NCBI GenBank assembly: GCA_016235045.1 | Contig: JACRME010000004.1 | Location: 248,001-312,000 of the forward strand | From: Nitrosomonadales bacterium | Lineage (GTDB): Bacteria; Pseudomonadota; Gammaproteobacteria; Burkholderiales; Gallionellaceae | DNA: 64,000 nucleotides | Direction: 5' to 3' | Position numbers and translations under genes: made by a program | Notes under the pieces: generated by a model | Database searches by the model: none | What the model saw: the letters and a program-made list of their open reading frames with translations, nothing else | Told to the model about the DNA's origin: nothing | Shown: one piece after another, positions 16,314-25,191 of the stretch | How the letters are laid out: each line of letters opens with the position of its first letter | Numbering within the stretch: position 1 is the first letter of the stretch

Positions 16314-17258
16314 CTATGCTTTGCTGAATATCAGCGCCACCGACAGCAGCGTGCCATGCACCATCATCGCACCGATGGTCGCCTTGATCGCATCGCCCAG
16401 TTGCCGCGGCTGCGCGGCATGGCGCATCAACGAAAGCGCGGCCTTCACGCTCAGCGGCAGCGCCAGGAACGCCAGCAGCGCCAGCAGCGGCAGCCAGCCC
16501 AGCAACACCGTCAACAACAGCCAGGCATATGCCATTGCCACGATCAGCGCATAACCCCAGCGCGCCGACTGGATCGGGAGTCGCGCCACCCAGTGCAGCT
16601 TGCCTGCTGCCGTGTCGGCGGTGCGGTCGGGAAACTGGTTGATATAAAGCAGGTTGGTCACCAGCAGCGCGTAGGGCAATCCGGCAATGAACGGCATGGT
16701 GTCGAAGCCTTTGCGCTGCACAAAATCGGTGCCGACGGTGATGGCAAGGAAACCCGCTGCCACGCACAGTTCGCCCAGCCCGCGGCTGTTGAGCTTGAAC
16801 GGCGGCGCGGAATACGCCCAGCCGATGAACAGCCCGGCGAGGCCGACATAGATCAATTCCGGCGCGGAGCGCTCCATCAGCCACAAACCCGCCAGCGCCA
16901 CGCCGGCAAACAGCGCAAAACCGTAGTTGCGCATCTCGGCACTGGACATCACGCCGTTCTGGATAAAGCGGCTGCCGCCGGTGAACGGAAAAATGCGCTC
17001 GGTATTCTGCGCATCGGTGCCGTTGAGCGCGTCGTAGTAATCATTGAGCACGTTCACCCCGGCCTGAGCCAGCAGCGCGAACAGCAAGGTAACCAGCGCC
17101 AGCACAATATCGAAGCCGGGATCGCCGCGCCATGCGGTCGCCATGCCGATCACGCAAGCCATCAGGCTGGCAGTCAGGAAGGCGGGGCGCGTCGCGGCAA
17201 AATAGCGGGCGAGCGGATTTTGAAATGTTGCGAGCGTCGGTTCCAGCGGTTGCGTCAT
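16314..17258 (-). CDS. UbiA-family prenyltransferase, MenA-like
   Basis: A 314-residue polytopic membrane enzyme with about eight helices. The first aspartate-rich motif is [14 protein letters not shown] near residue 75, the second [14 protein letters not shown] near residue 200; both bind magnesium-prenyl diphosphate. The overall pattern is closest to 1,4-dihydroxy-2-naphthoate octaprenyltransferase (menaquinone), though a different aromatic acceptor is possible. AAGGGAG precedes the ATG at 17258. It overlaps ruvC by 4 bp and so is co-translated with a DNA-repair gene, which is unusual. No other menaquinone gene is in the window. Confidence 0.75.
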   Translation of the reverse strand: MTQPLEPTLATFQNPLARYFAATRPAFLTASLMACVIGMATAWRGDPGFDIVLALVTLLFALLAQAGVNVLNDYYDALNGTDAQNTERIFPFTGGSRFIQNGVMSSAEMRNYGFALFAGVALAGLWLMERSAPELIYVGLAGLFIGWAYSAPPFKLNSRGLGELCVAAGFLAITVGTDFVQRKGFDTMPFIAGLPYALLVTNLLYINQFPDRTADTAAGKLHWVARLPIQSARWGYALIVAMAYAWLLLTVLLGWLPLLALLAFLALPLSVKAALSLMRHAAQPRQLGDAIKATIGAMMVHGTLLSVALIFSKA

Positions 17259-17773
17259 ACCAGTCTCCCTTGTCGTACACGAAAACCCTTGGTCGCCAAT
17301 GCGCCCAGACCCATGCCGCCGTGCGCATGGCAGATCGCGCAAGCCAGCGCGTCTGCCGCATCGGGGCTGGGCGTGCCGGATAGTTTCAACAATCGTTGCA
17401 CCATCGCCTGCACCTGTTCCTTGCCGGCGTGGCCGTTGCCGACCACCGCCTGTTTCACCTGCAACGCCGTGTATTCCGCCACCGGCAGATCGGCCTGCAC
17501 TGCCGCGCAAATGGCGGCACCGCGCGCCTGGCCGAGCAACAATGTGGATTGCGGGTTCACGTTCACAAACACCTTTTCCACCGCCACGTGCTCCGGCAGA
17601 TGCTGCGCGATAACCTCCCCCAGCGAAGCCAGGATCACTTTCAGCCGCTCCGGCAATTCGGCATCCGGCGTCTTGATGCAACCGCTGGCAACGTAATGCA
17701 AGTGCCGGCCTTCCTTGCAGATCACGCCAAACCCGGTGATGCGCAGGCCGGGGTCGATGCCGAGGATGCGCAT
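17255..17773 (-). CDS. ruvC: Holliday junction resolvase RuvC
   Basis: A 172-residue RNase H-fold endonuclease. The first catalytic aspartate is in [17 protein letters not shown] glutamate follows in [10 protein letters not shown], and the C-terminal acidic pair is in [15 protein letters not shown]. It cuts Holliday junctions presented by RuvAB. Its start is adjacent to the end of yebC (1-bp overlap), giving the common yebC-ruvC order. Confidence 0.96.
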   Translation of the reverse strand: MRILGIDPGLRITGFGVICKEGRHLHYVASGCIKTPDAELPERLKVILASLGEVIAQHLPEHVAVEKVFVNVNPQSTLLLGQARGAAICAAVQADLPVAEYTALQVKQAVVGNGHAGKEQVQAMVQRLLKLSGTPSPDAADALACAICHAHGGMGLGALATKGFRVRQGRLV

Positions 17774-18498
17774 TACTCTGAGAGTACTGCGTTGGTATAG
17801 ACCTCCTGCACATCACCGAGGTCTTCCAGCGCATCCAGCAGTTTCTGCATCTTCACCGCGTCGTCGCCGGTGAGTTCCACGTCGGTCTCCGCCTTCATGG
17901 TGACTTCGCCCATCTCGGCTTTGAAACCGGCCGCTTCCAGGCGCTGCTTCACCGCCACGAAATCGTGGGGCGAGGTGATGACCTCGATACTGCCGTCGTC
18001 GTTGCTGACGATGTCCTCCGCGCCCGCGTCCAGCGCCACCTCCATCAACGCGTTCTCGTCGGTGCCGGGGGCGAAGATCATCTGCCCGCAATGTTTGAAC
18101 AGGAACGAAACGGAACCGTCGGTGCCGAGGTTGCCGCCGTATTTGGCGAAGGCGTGGCGCACGTCGGCCACGGTGCGCGTCTTGTTGTCGGTCATGCAGT
18201 CGACCATCACCGCCGCGCCGTTGATGCCGTAGCCTTCGTAGCGCAGCTCCATGTAGTCCACGCCTTCGAGCTCGCCCGCGCCGCGCTTGATGGCGCGTTC
18301 GACGTTGTCCTTGGGCATGTTCTGGTCATAGGCCTTTTCCATCGCCAGACGCAGGCGCGGATTGATATCGGGATCGCTGCCGCCCAGTTTCGACGCGACG
18401 GTGATTTCCTTGATCAGGCGGGTGAATACCTGGCCGCGCTTGGCGTCCTGACGCCCTTTGCGGTGCTGGATGTTCGCCCATTTGCTATGCCCTGCCAT
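17773..18498 (-). CDS. yebC: YebC/PmpR-family protein
   Basis: A 241-residue TACO1-like protein. The N-terminus [20 protein letters not shown] is diagnostic, followed by the acidic three-domain fold with [18 protein letters not shown] and a central [17 protein letters not shown]. Family members act as transcription regulators or as ribosome-associated factors easing translation of proline stretches. First gene of the block that continues through ruvC. Confidence 0.95.
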   Translation of the reverse strand: MAGHSKWANIQHRKGRQDAKRGQVFTRLIKEITVASKLGGSDPDINPRLRLAMEKAYDQNMPKDNVERAIKRGAGELEGVDYMELRYEGYGINGAAVMVDCMTDNKTRTVADVRHAFAKYGGNLGTDGSVSFLFKHCGQMIFAPGTDENALMEVALDAGAEDIVSNDDGSIEVITSPHDFVAVKQRLEAAGFKAEMGEVTMKAETDVELTGDDAVKMQKLLDALEDLGDVQEVYTNAVLSE

Positions 18499-18655
18499 GA
18501 TTCTTCCTTGCGACGCACAATAAGCCGGATGGTAACATTTCGCGCCATATTGACCAAAACACCTTGCGCGAACAGGCGATTGACTTGCATCAAGAAATGA
18601 AAGAACCTGCCGCTATAGATTCCGCAAGACATTTATCCATTTAAAGGAGCATTCC

Positions 18656-18967
18656 ATGAAGTATCGTCATTTGCTGATTCTGTCCTCCGGCCTGCTGCTG
18701 GCGGGTAACGCGCTCGCCGACGAAGCGTTGCTCAGGAAGAGCGGCTGCTTTGCCTGCCATACCGTAGACAAGAAACTCGTGGGGCCGGCGCTGAAGGATA
18801 TCGCGGCCAAATACAAAGGAGTCCCCGGCGCGGTTGCCACGCTGGCAAAGAAAGTACGCGCGGGCGGCTCCGGCACCTGGGGCACGGTGGCAATGGCGCC
18901 GGCGCCCGCCACAGTAAGCGATGACGATCTCAAGAATTCAATCGCCTACATCCTCACCCTCAAATAA
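18656..18967 (+). CDS. Class I c-type cytochrome (c551/c552-like)
   Basis: A 103-residue periplasmic electron carrier. Residues 1-21 are a signal peptide. The haem-binding CFACH is near residue 31, and the distal methionine is in TVAMAPAPATVSDDDL. The mature size of about 80 residues suits cytochrome c551/c552. AAAGGAG lies 7 bp before the start. It is monocistronic and followed by a hairpin. It probably feeds a terminal oxidase or a peroxidase such as the di-haem enzyme at 22709-23704. Confidence 0.92.
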   Translation: MKYRHLLILSSGLLLAGNALADEALLRKSGCFACHTVDKKLVGPALKDIAAKYKGVPGAVATLAKKVRAGGSGTWGTVAMAPAPATVSDDDLKNSIAYILTLK

Positions 18968-18983
18968 GTCCTGCAATATGCAA

Positions 18984-19006
18984 CAGGCCAGCTTCAAGCT
19001 GGCCTG
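18984..19006 (+). terminator. Hairpin after the cytochrome c gene
   Basis: CAGGCCAGC-TTCAA-GCTGGCCTG is a perfect 9-bp stem 16 bp after the stop codon. No long T run follows, so termination may be partial. Confidence 0.6.
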
Positions 19007-19052
19007 CTCTCCACCCCAGGGGCAGAATAAAGGAAGCGCTGATTAATTCTTC

Positions 19053-19111
19053 ATACCGGCGAAGGCCGGTATCAGTGCCTTTATTTAACTGGGTTCCGGC
19101 CTTCGCCGGAA
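19053..19111. repeat. Two adjacent CCGGC hairpins (dispersed repeat type)
   Basis: ATACCGGC-GAAG-GCCGGTAT (19053-19072) and TTCCGGC-CTTC-GCCGGAA (19094-19111) lie 21 bp apart and have complementary arms. Similar CCGGC arms border the hairpin element at 27439. Confidence 0.7.
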
Positions 19112-19151
19112 CGACGAAACCGAACAATCAGCACTCCCGCCCTCCGGAAAG

Positions 19152-19625
19152 TTACCGGTCGGGCTTCATCATCGGTTCGCCGCGCTTTTCATGCATTTTC
19201 TTCATGTAGCCGCTTAATTCCTCTTTGCTGAACTTGCCGTCCCCGTTGGCGTCGACCTCGTCGAAGTGCTTGAATAGCATGGGCATCCCGATTTCCGCCT
19301 CGTCCTTGTCCAAAGCGCCGTCGTTGTTGATATCGACTTCGTCGAAGCGCTGGTCAAAGCTCACATCGCACTTGTCGACCTTGTTCTCGTGCACGGCCTC
19401 CAGCTCCTGCGGAACGAGTTTGCCATCGCCGTTGTTGTCCATTTTCCTGAAAAGGGCGCCATGGAACGCCTCGAATTCTTTCCGGCTGACCGCGCCGTCG
19501 CCATTCTTGTCCAGCGCCTTGAAGGATTCCCCGCCGCAATCGCCCTGGTGTTTCACATCGCAAGCCTGTACCAACGGTGCGGCGCATAGCAGGCAGCCCG
19601 CCACGATCAATCTGGACACTTTCAT
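19152..19625 (-). CDS. Secreted EF-hand calcium-binding protein
   Basis: A 157-residue protein with a signal peptide at residues 1-21 ending in VQA. Four EF-hand loops are visible: DKNGDGAVSRKEF, DNNGDGKLVPQEL, DINNDGALDKDEA and DANGDGKFSKEEL. Each has Asp/Asn at the calcium positions. Three further cysteines (in CDVKHQGDC and KCDV) could form disulfides. It lies divergent from the RNase II-like gene and has no obvious operon partner. Likely a periplasmic or outer-surface calcium buffer or sensor. Confidence 0.85.
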   Translation of the reverse strand: MKVSRLIVAGCLLCAAPLVQACDVKHQGDCGGESFKALDKNGDGAVSRKEFEAFHGALFRKMDNNGDGKLVPQELEAVHENKVDKCDVSFDQRFDEVDINNDGALDKDEAEIGMPMLFKHFDEVDANGDGKFSKEELSGYMKKMHEKRGEPMMKPDR

Positions 19626-19756
19626 ACTTTCTCTCCCGTATAGTTAATGAACCCGCCTGCCTTTCCGGCGGCGTCCTTGGAGACAGATTAACACGAAGGA
19701 AGTTCGTCGGCAGACTGGCGGGTTATAATCCGCCGGAATTTTTTCAGCACTACCCA

Positions 19757-21607
19757 ATGAACATATTTTACGAAGAAGACGGCGGTTTCAAGGTCGGCAA
19801 TATCCTTACCGACAACACCACCTCCTTGCAGGTCGAAAACACCCACGGCAAGCGCAGCAAGATCAAATCGGCCAACGTGATGCTGCGTTTCGCCCAGCCC
19901 GGCCTGTCCGAATTCCTGGCCCAGGCGGAGCAAGTAGCCGCCGACATCGACGTGGACTTCCTGTGGGAAGCCTCGCCGCCGGATGAATTCGAATTTGGCA
20001 CCCTGGCCCAGGAATATTTCGGCCATGTACCCAACCCCATCGAAGCGGCGGGGGCATTGATCCGTTTGCATGGCTCGCCGATGCATTTCTACAAAAAAGG
20101 CAAAGGCCGCTACAAAGCCGCGCCCCCCGACGCCCTGAGGTCTGCCCTCGCCAGCGTGGAAAAGAAGCGCCTGCAGGCCGAACTGCAGGCGCGCTATACC
20201 GAACAACTGAGCCACTTCCAGTTGCCGACCGAATTCGCCGAGCACCTGTCGATGGTGCTGTACAAACCGGACCGCAACACGATTGAGGTCAAGGCACTGG
20301 AAGCCGCCTGCGCCGCCACGCATATGTCCGCCGCGCACCTGCTGCATCGCTGCGGCGCGCTGCCTTCCACGCACGATTACCACCTGAACAAATTCCTGTT
20401 CGAGAATTTCCCGCGCGGCACCGGCTTTCCTGAGGTTACGGTGAAAGAGAATCCCGAACTGCCGCTGGCAGGTGTTAATGCTTTCAGCATCGACGATGCC
20501 AGCACCACCGAAATCGACGATGCGTTCTCGCTTGAAAAATTGCCGAACGGCAACTGGCGCATCGGCGTCCACATCGCCGCGCCCACGCTGGGCATCGCCC
20601 CGAACTCGCCCATCGACGCCATCGCAGCACAGCGCATGTCCACCGTGTATATGCCCGGCGACAAGATCACCATGCTGCCGGACAACGTGGTGCAGGCCTT
20701 TACGCTCTGCGCCGACAAGGTCTGCCCCGCGCTCTCGCTATATGTGGAAGCCGATGCAGAAACGCTGGCTGTCGTCGGCAGCGAAAGCCGCATCGAACGC
20801 CTGCACATCGCCGCCAACCTGCGCCATGACACGCTGGAACCCCTGTTCAACGAAGAAACGCTGGCCGCGGGCAAGCTCGACTACGCCTACGCACCCGAAT
20901 TGAAACTGCTGTGGGACTTCGCCAACAAGCTGGAAGCCGCGCGCGGCAAATCCGCCGACAACAGCACACAACAGATCGACTACACCTTTGATGTCGTGAA
21001 CGACCGCATCACCATCGGCCACCGCCTGCGCGGCTCGCCCATCGACAAGGTGGTGTCGGAACTGATGATCCTGGCCAACAGTAGCTGGGGCAAACTGCTG
21101 GACGACAACAACGTGGCCGGCATCTACCGCACGCAAAGCAACGGCAAGGTGAAAATGAGCACCGTCGCCGCGCCGCACCAGGGCCTGGGCGTGGCGCACT
21201 ACGCCTGGTCGAGTTCGCCGCTGCGACGCTATGTCGACCTGGTGAACCAGCGCCAGATCATGAGCGTGTTGCGCGGAGAGACGCCGACCTACGCCAGGAA
21301 CGACACCGCGCTGTTCGCCATCCTGCGCGACTTCGACACCGCCTACACCACCTACAACGAATTCCAGCGCAATATGGAACGTTACTGGTGCCTGCGCTGG
21401 TTGATACAGGAAGATGTGAAGCAGGCTGAAGCAACCGTGCTGCGGGAAAACCTGGTCAAGCTGGCCGACATTCCGCTGATCGGTCGCATCCCGTCGCTGC
21501 CGGAAACGCCGCCCAATACCAGGGTGACTCTGGAAATCGGCGAGATCGATTTGCTCGACCTGAATTTCGATGCACGCTATGTGGCCAGCCTGGAGGTTGC
21601 GGCATGA
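19757..21607 (+). CDS. RNase II-family exoribonuclease
   Basis: A 616-residue RNB-domain 3'-5' exonuclease. The start at 19757 (MNIFYEEDGGF) is chosen because it gives the family N-terminus. The catalytic RNB block begins at AFSIDDASTTEIDDAFSLE near residue 240; its aspartates bind magnesium. The domain ends near GVAHYAWSSSPLRRYVDLVN. Compared with RNase R it lacks extended C-terminal basic sequence. TATAAT at 19724-19729 is a candidate -10 box. It overlaps the tonB-like gene by 4 bp. Confidence 0.88.
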   Translation: MNIFYEEDGGFKVGNILTDNTTSLQVENTHGKRSKIKSANVMLRFAQPGLSEFLAQAEQVAADIDVDFLWEASPPDEFEFGTLAQEYFGHVPNPIEAAGALIRLHGSPMHFYKKGKGRYKAAPPDALRSALASVEKKRLQAELQARYTEQLSHFQLPTEFAEHLSMVLYKPDRNTIEVKALEAACAATHMSAAHLLHRCGALPSTHDYHLNKFLFENFPRGTGFPEVTVKENPELPLAGVNAFSIDDASTTEIDDAFSLEKLPNGNWRIGVHIAAPTLGIAPNSPIDAIAAQRMSTVYMPGDKITMLPDNVVQAFTLCADKVCPALSLYVEADAETLAVVGSESRIERLHIAANLRHDTLEPLFNEETLAAGKLDYAYAPELKLLWDFANKLEAARGKSADNSTQQIDYTFDVVNDRITIGHRLRGSPIDKVVSELMILANSSWGKLLDDNNVAGIYRTQSNGKVKMSTVAAPHQGLGVAHYAWSSSPLRRYVDLVNQRQIMSVLRGETPTYARNDTALFAILRDFDTAYTTYNEFQRNMERYWCLRWLIQEDVKQAEATVLRENLVKLADIPLIGRIPSLPETPPNTRVTLEIGEIDLLDLNFDARYVASLEVAA

Positions 21608-22479
21608 GTTTCGCGGCCGCCGCTGTTCTGCAGCAACCTAAACAACGCCTGTCGCTCTCCGCGCTGTTTTCAGTCAGCCTGCACGCCTTCGTCCTGTTCG
21701 GCATCAGCTTCGTCGTGCCGGATTTGAAAAGCATCCCCATCATCAGCCAGCCGCTGGAAGTCGTGCTGGTCAATAGCAAATCGGGCAACCGCCCGGGCAA
21801 CGCTACCGCCTATGCCCAGTTCAACCTGGAAGGCGGCGGCAACACCGACGACGAGCATCGCGCCAAGACCCCCTTCCCGGTGCTCGGCGACGCCAAGCGT
21901 TTCACCCCGGAGCAGGTCGCCCAGCGTCTGCGCCAACTGGAGCAAGAAAGCCGGCGCCTGCTCACGCGCAACAAGAGCGACTACAGCGTTGCGGACAACC
22001 AGCTTCAGCAACAGAAAAAAGACAGTTCCGGCTCGGACGGGCACGACCTGCTGCAACGCTCGCTGGAAATCGCGCGGCTGGAAGCGCAAATCAGCAAAAG
22101 CCTGGACATGTACGAAAAATTGCCGCGCCGCAAATTCATCGGCGCGCGCACCCAGGAATACCGCTATGCCCAATACGTGGAAGACTGGCGCGCCAAAGTC
22201 GAGCGCATCGGCAACCTGAACTACCCAGAGGTTGCGCGCCGCGACAAGATCTACGGCAAGCTCGCCCTCACCGTCTCCATCCGCGCCGACGGCAGCGTGG
22301 AAAGCATCGAAGTCAACCGCCCCTCCGGCCAGCGCATCCTCGACGCCTCCGCCATCCGCATCGTCAAACTCGCCGCGCCCTTCCCACCCTTCCCGCCGGA
22401 CATCCGCAAGGACACCGACGTCCTCAGCATCACGCGCACCTGGATATTCACCAGCACGGACAAATTGGAAAGCGAATAG
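21604..22479 (+). CDS. TonB-like energy transducer
   Basis: A 291-residue protein. Residues 17-38 form one membrane anchor (LSALFSVSLHAFVLFGISF). The periplasmic part has a charged linker, LRQLEQESRRLLTRNK, and a helical middle. Residues 205-285 are the TonB C-terminal domain, with NLNYPEVARRDKIYGKL and TVSIRADGSVESIEVNRPSG. It lacks the Pro-Lys/Pro-Glu repeats of classic TonB. It overlaps the RNase II-family gene by 4 bp. No exbB/exbD is nearby, so it must use a motor encoded elsewhere. Confidence 0.85.
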   Translation: MSFAAAAVLQQPKQRLSLSALFSVSLHAFVLFGISFVVPDLKSIPIISQPLEVVLVNSKSGNRPGNATAYAQFNLEGGGNTDDEHRAKTPFPVLGDAKRFTPEQVAQRLRQLEQESRRLLTRNKSDYSVADNQLQQQKKDSSGSDGHDLLQRSLEIARLEAQISKSLDMYEKLPRRKFIGARTQEYRYAQYVEDWRAKVERIGNLNYPEVARRDKIYGKLALTVSIRADGSVESIEVNRPSGQRILDASAIRIVKLAAPFPPFPPDIRKDTDVLSITRTWIFTSTDKLESE

Positions 22480-22580
22480 CGCGTTCTCAGTGAACAAAAC
22501 CGCCGCCAACCCACAGTTGCAGGCCGCCGACTTGCCGCCGTTGCCGTAATCGCGGCGTGCCGCGCTTCAACCCCTTGTAA

Positions 22581-22655
22581 TTGGACTCCTCCGACATCCT
22601 CGGCATTACCCGCATCTGGATGTTCACCAATACCGATCGGCTGAAGTTCGAATAA
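22581..22655 (+). pseudogene. Remnant of a tonB 3' end
   Basis: This stretch reads SDILGITRIWMFTNTDRLKFE followed by a stop. The intact gene just upstream ends DVLSITRTWIFTSTDKLESE. Only about 25 codons survive, with no start or signal, so it is a leftover of a duplicated or recombined tonB-like gene. Confidence 0.65.
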
Positions 22656-22660
22656 CGCCC

Positions 22661-22689
22661 AAAAAAAGGGGGCTGCTCGCCCCCCTTTT
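22661..22689. terminator. Bidirectional terminator between tonB-like and peroxidase genes
   Basis: An A7 tract, GGGGGC (22668-22673), loop TGCTC, GCCCCC (22679-22684) and TTTT. The symmetry lets it end transcripts from both the plus-strand tonB region and the minus-strand peroxidase gene. Confidence 0.9.
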
Positions 22690-22708
22690 AGATACCCGCT
22701 TGAAGCCG

Positions 22709-23704
22709 TTATTTCTTCGCGAACGGTTGCGGACGCTGCGTCATGTCGGTGGAAGGCGGCAGGATCGGCAGCGTGAAGCTGGGCTGATCGCCGGTCAGCG
22801 TCTTCAGGAAAGCAACCACCTTGGCGTTTTCCGCTTCGGTGAATTTCTTGCCCAGTTGCAAACGCCCCATGGTGTCGACTGCTTCGCCCAGCGTGTTGGC
22901 GGCACCGTCGTGGAAGTAGGGATAGGTCATTTCCACGTTGCGCAGCGTCGGCACCTTGAAGTTGAAGCGGTCGCTGTCCTTGCCGGTGACCGCGCTGCGA
23001 CCTTCCGCCGGGCTGTTCGCCTTGTAGGGTTCGACTACGCCCATTTTCTGGAACGAATTGCCGCCCACTGCCGGGCCGTTGTGGCAGGCGACGCAGCCGC
23101 TTTCCTTGAACAGCTTGTAGCCGGCCATCTCGTCGGCGGTCAGCGCATCCTTCTTGCCCAGCAACCACTGGTCGAAACGCGAATTCGGGGTGACCAGGGT
23201 CTTCTCGAATTCGGCGATGGCCAGCGTGACCTGGTCGATGTCGATCTTGTCCTTGCCGAACACCTGCTTGAATTCGCGCTTGTAGGCCGGGATGGAATCC
23301 AGCACGCCCAGCGCCAGCGTGTGCGTGAACGCCATCTCGCCGGGATTGGCGATGGGGCCGCCCGCCTGCGCCTTGAGGTCGGCGGCACGCCCGTCCCAGA
23401 ATTGGGCGAGGTTGAGGCTGGAATTCAGCACGGTCGGCGCGTTGATGGGACCTTGCTGCCAATGGTCGCCGATGGAGGTCGGGATGTTGTCGGTGCCGCC
23501 CATCGACAGGTTATGGCAGGAATTGCAGGAAATGAAGCCGGACTTGGACAGACGCGGATCGAAGTAGAGTTTCTTGCCCAGCTCGACCATGCCCAGGTTG
23601 ATTTGCTTGGGTGGTACGATGGGTTGTATGGGTTCATCGCTGGCTGCCCAGGCCAGCGGCAAACCGAGGAAAAAGAGTGAAGCAGCGAGTACACGAACTT
23701 TCAT
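22709..23704 (-). CDS. Di-haem cytochrome c peroxidase
   Basis: A 331-residue periplasmic enzyme reducing hydrogen peroxide with electrons from cytochrome c. Residues 1-20 are a signal peptide. The low-potential peroxidatic haem is at CNSCH (60-64), the high-potential electron-transfer haem at CVACH (204-208). The conserved NPGEMAFTHTLAL (about 120-132) carries the catalytic glutamate. It is divergent from oxyR with an AT-rich gap of about 140 bp, so peroxide induction through OxyR is likely. The cytochrome c at 18656-18967 could be the donor. Confidence 0.94.
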   Translation of the reverse strand: MKVRVLAASLFFLGLPLAWAASDEPIQPIVPPKQINLGMVELGKKLYFDPRLSKSGFISCNSCHNLSMGGTDNIPTSIGDHWQQGPINAPTVLNSSLNLAQFWDGRAADLKAQAGGPIANPGEMAFTHTLALGVLDSIPAYKREFKQVFGKDKIDIDQVTLAIAEFEKTLVTPNSRFDQWLLGKKDALTADEMAGYKLFKESGCVACHNGPAVGGNSFQKMGVVEPYKANSPAEGRSAVTGKDSDRFNFKVPTLRNVEMTYPYFHDGAANTLGEAVDTMGRLQLGKKFTEAENAKVVAFLKTLTGDQPSFTLPILPPSTDMTQRPQPFAKK

Positions 23705-23843
23705 AATGGTCTCCTTACGTTGTGAAAAACAGATGCAACGGCAGAAGACTACTCCCGCAAAATGATATAAAATTGATACAAATCAAATACTTGATATAGT
23801 ATTACATTATACGGGGTATAACCATTCTTTATAGGTGGCCATG
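23705..23843. promoter_or_regulatory. Divergent oxyR / peroxidase control region
   Basis: An AT-rich 139-bp gap rich in TATA-like steps (23761-23830), in sharp contrast to the GC-rich genes beside it. TATAAT lies on the minus strand at 23806-23811. OxyR normally binds such shared regions. I could not define an exact ATAG-type operator. Confidence 0.55.
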
Positions 23844-24749
23844 ATGAAACTGTCGGTTCTGCGTTATCTGGTGGCTTTTGCCGATGCGAAATCCTTCAGC
23901 CGCGCGGCTGAACAATGCCATGTCAGCCAGCCCGCCCTGAGCGTGGCCATACAGAATCTCGAAGCGGAGTTGGGCGTGACCCTGATCGAGCGCGTCGCAG
24001 GCCATGTCGCCCTGACCGAAATGGGCTATCAAGTAGTCGCCCAGGCGCGGCGGGTGCTGGAAGAAGCAAGGCGCGTGGAGCTGGTTGCCCAGCGCGGCAA
24101 AGACCCTCTCAAGGGTGAATTCCGCCTCGGCGTGATCCACACCATCGGCCCTTACCTGCTGCCCGGATTGATCTCGGCCATGCGCGGCACCGCGCCCGAC
24201 ATGTCCTTATATATAGAAGAAAGCATGACCGCGCTGCTGGCCGACTACCTCCGGTTCGGCACCGTCGACGCCGCGATCATCGCCCTGCCGTTCGACATTC
24301 CCGGTATCGAGTCACGCGCACTGTACGACGAAGCCTTTCAGGTCGTCGTACCCAAAGGCCACCCTTGGGCGAAACGCAAACACATCCATCCGGAAGAAGT
24401 GCGCGGCAACGACGTGCTGGTGCTGAAAGCGGGCAACTGTTTCCGCGAACAGGTGCTCGATGCCTGTCCCGACATCAGCCATGCCGAAGGTTCGCTGCAT
24501 CAGGGACATTCCATTGAAACCATACGCTGCATGGTGGCATCGGGTTACGGTATATCCGTGCTGCCGGGAGGCGCACTTTCTTCACCCTACCAGTCCGACC
24601 TGGTCAAGGCGATCCCGTTCGAAGAGCCGGTTCCAGCCCGCCGCATCGCACTGGCCTGGCGCCGCAACCACTCCCGCCCGCAAGCACTGGACGCCATCGT
24701 TGCCGCCGTGTCATCCCTGCAAGATCCAAGCTATCGCCTGCTGGTATGA
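23844..24749 (+). CDS. oxyR: Peroxide sensor and transcription regulator OxyR
   Basis: A 301-residue LysR-type regulator. Residues 1-60 are the winged HTH (SFSRAAEQCHVSQPALSVAI). The redox cysteines are C199 and C208 in AGNCFREQVLDAC, the same numbering and spacing as in E. coli, so disulfide sensing should be intact. The start at 23844 is used because AGGTGG lies 5 bp before it; an ATG 3 bp earlier is equally possible. It is divergent from the di-haem peroxidase gene, its probable target. Confidence 0.94.
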   Translation: MKLSVLRYLVAFADAKSFSRAAEQCHVSQPALSVAIQNLEAELGVTLIERVAGHVALTEMGYQVVAQARRVLEEARRVELVAQRGKDPLKGEFRLGVIHTIGPYLLPGLISAMRGTAPDMSLYIEESMTALLADYLRFGTVDAAIIALPFDIPGIESRALYDEAFQVVVPKGHPWAKRKHIHPEEVRGNDVLVLKAGNCFREQVLDACPDISHAEGSLHQGHSIETIRCMVASGYGISVLPGGALSSPYQSDLVKAIPFEEPVPARRIALAWRRNHSRPQALDAIVAAVSSLQDPSYRLLV

Positions 24750-24794
24750 AGCGCGCTTGCCCAACACCGGCAGCTTTGTTAAGGTGACGCCGCC

Positions 24795-25100
24795 ATGAAA
24801 TCTTCGCGCCTGTTGCTACCGTTGTTCCTGCTCCTTGCCCTGCTGTTCGCGCAGCAAGGCGCGGCGACGCACGGCATTTCGCACGTGCTGGCGGAGCAGT
24901 CGCATGACCAGTCGCTGCCGCACGACAAGCAATGCGACCTGTGCGCGGCCTATGCGCAAATCGGCAGCGCGGTCGGCTGCGATGGTATCCACTTCGATTT
25001 CGCTTCGCACGCGGAGGAAACGCTTGCCGTTCATTCCGTCGCGTTGCTCCCTTCCACCTTCGCCGCCTTCGCGGCGCGCGCACCGCCCTACTCCGCATAA
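24795..25100 (+). CDS. Small exported His/Cys protein (DUF2946-like)
   Basis: A 101-residue protein with a signal peptide at residues 1-24. The mature part is rich in histidine (ATHGISHVLAEQSHDQSLPH) and has a CDLC motif, both suited to metal binding. Similar small proteins precede zinc or copper uptake genes. AAGGTGA lies 7 bp before the ATG. It is followed by a porin-like gene and by znuA/znuB-like genes, so a periplasmic metal-chaperone role in zinc uptake is proposed from context. Confidence 0.65.
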   Translation: MKSSRLLLPLFLLLALLFAQQGAATHGISHVLAEQSHDQSLPHDKQCDLCAAYAQIGSAVGCDGIHFDFASHAEETLAVHSVALLPSTFAAFAARAPPYSA

Positions 25101-25191
25101 TTCCCGTCTCCTGCGCACGACATGCGGGAGCCAGTTGCTGGCTCCTGCAAAAATCGTGAGCTTCGATCACCCATTATTGTTGGAGCAAGAC

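Noticed and set aside
15696-17696. A 666-codon plus-strand frame across ruvA, the prenyltransferase and ruvC
   Set aside because: It crosses three well-defined minus-strand genes and a repeat; the product is Arg/His/Gln-rich shadow sequence.
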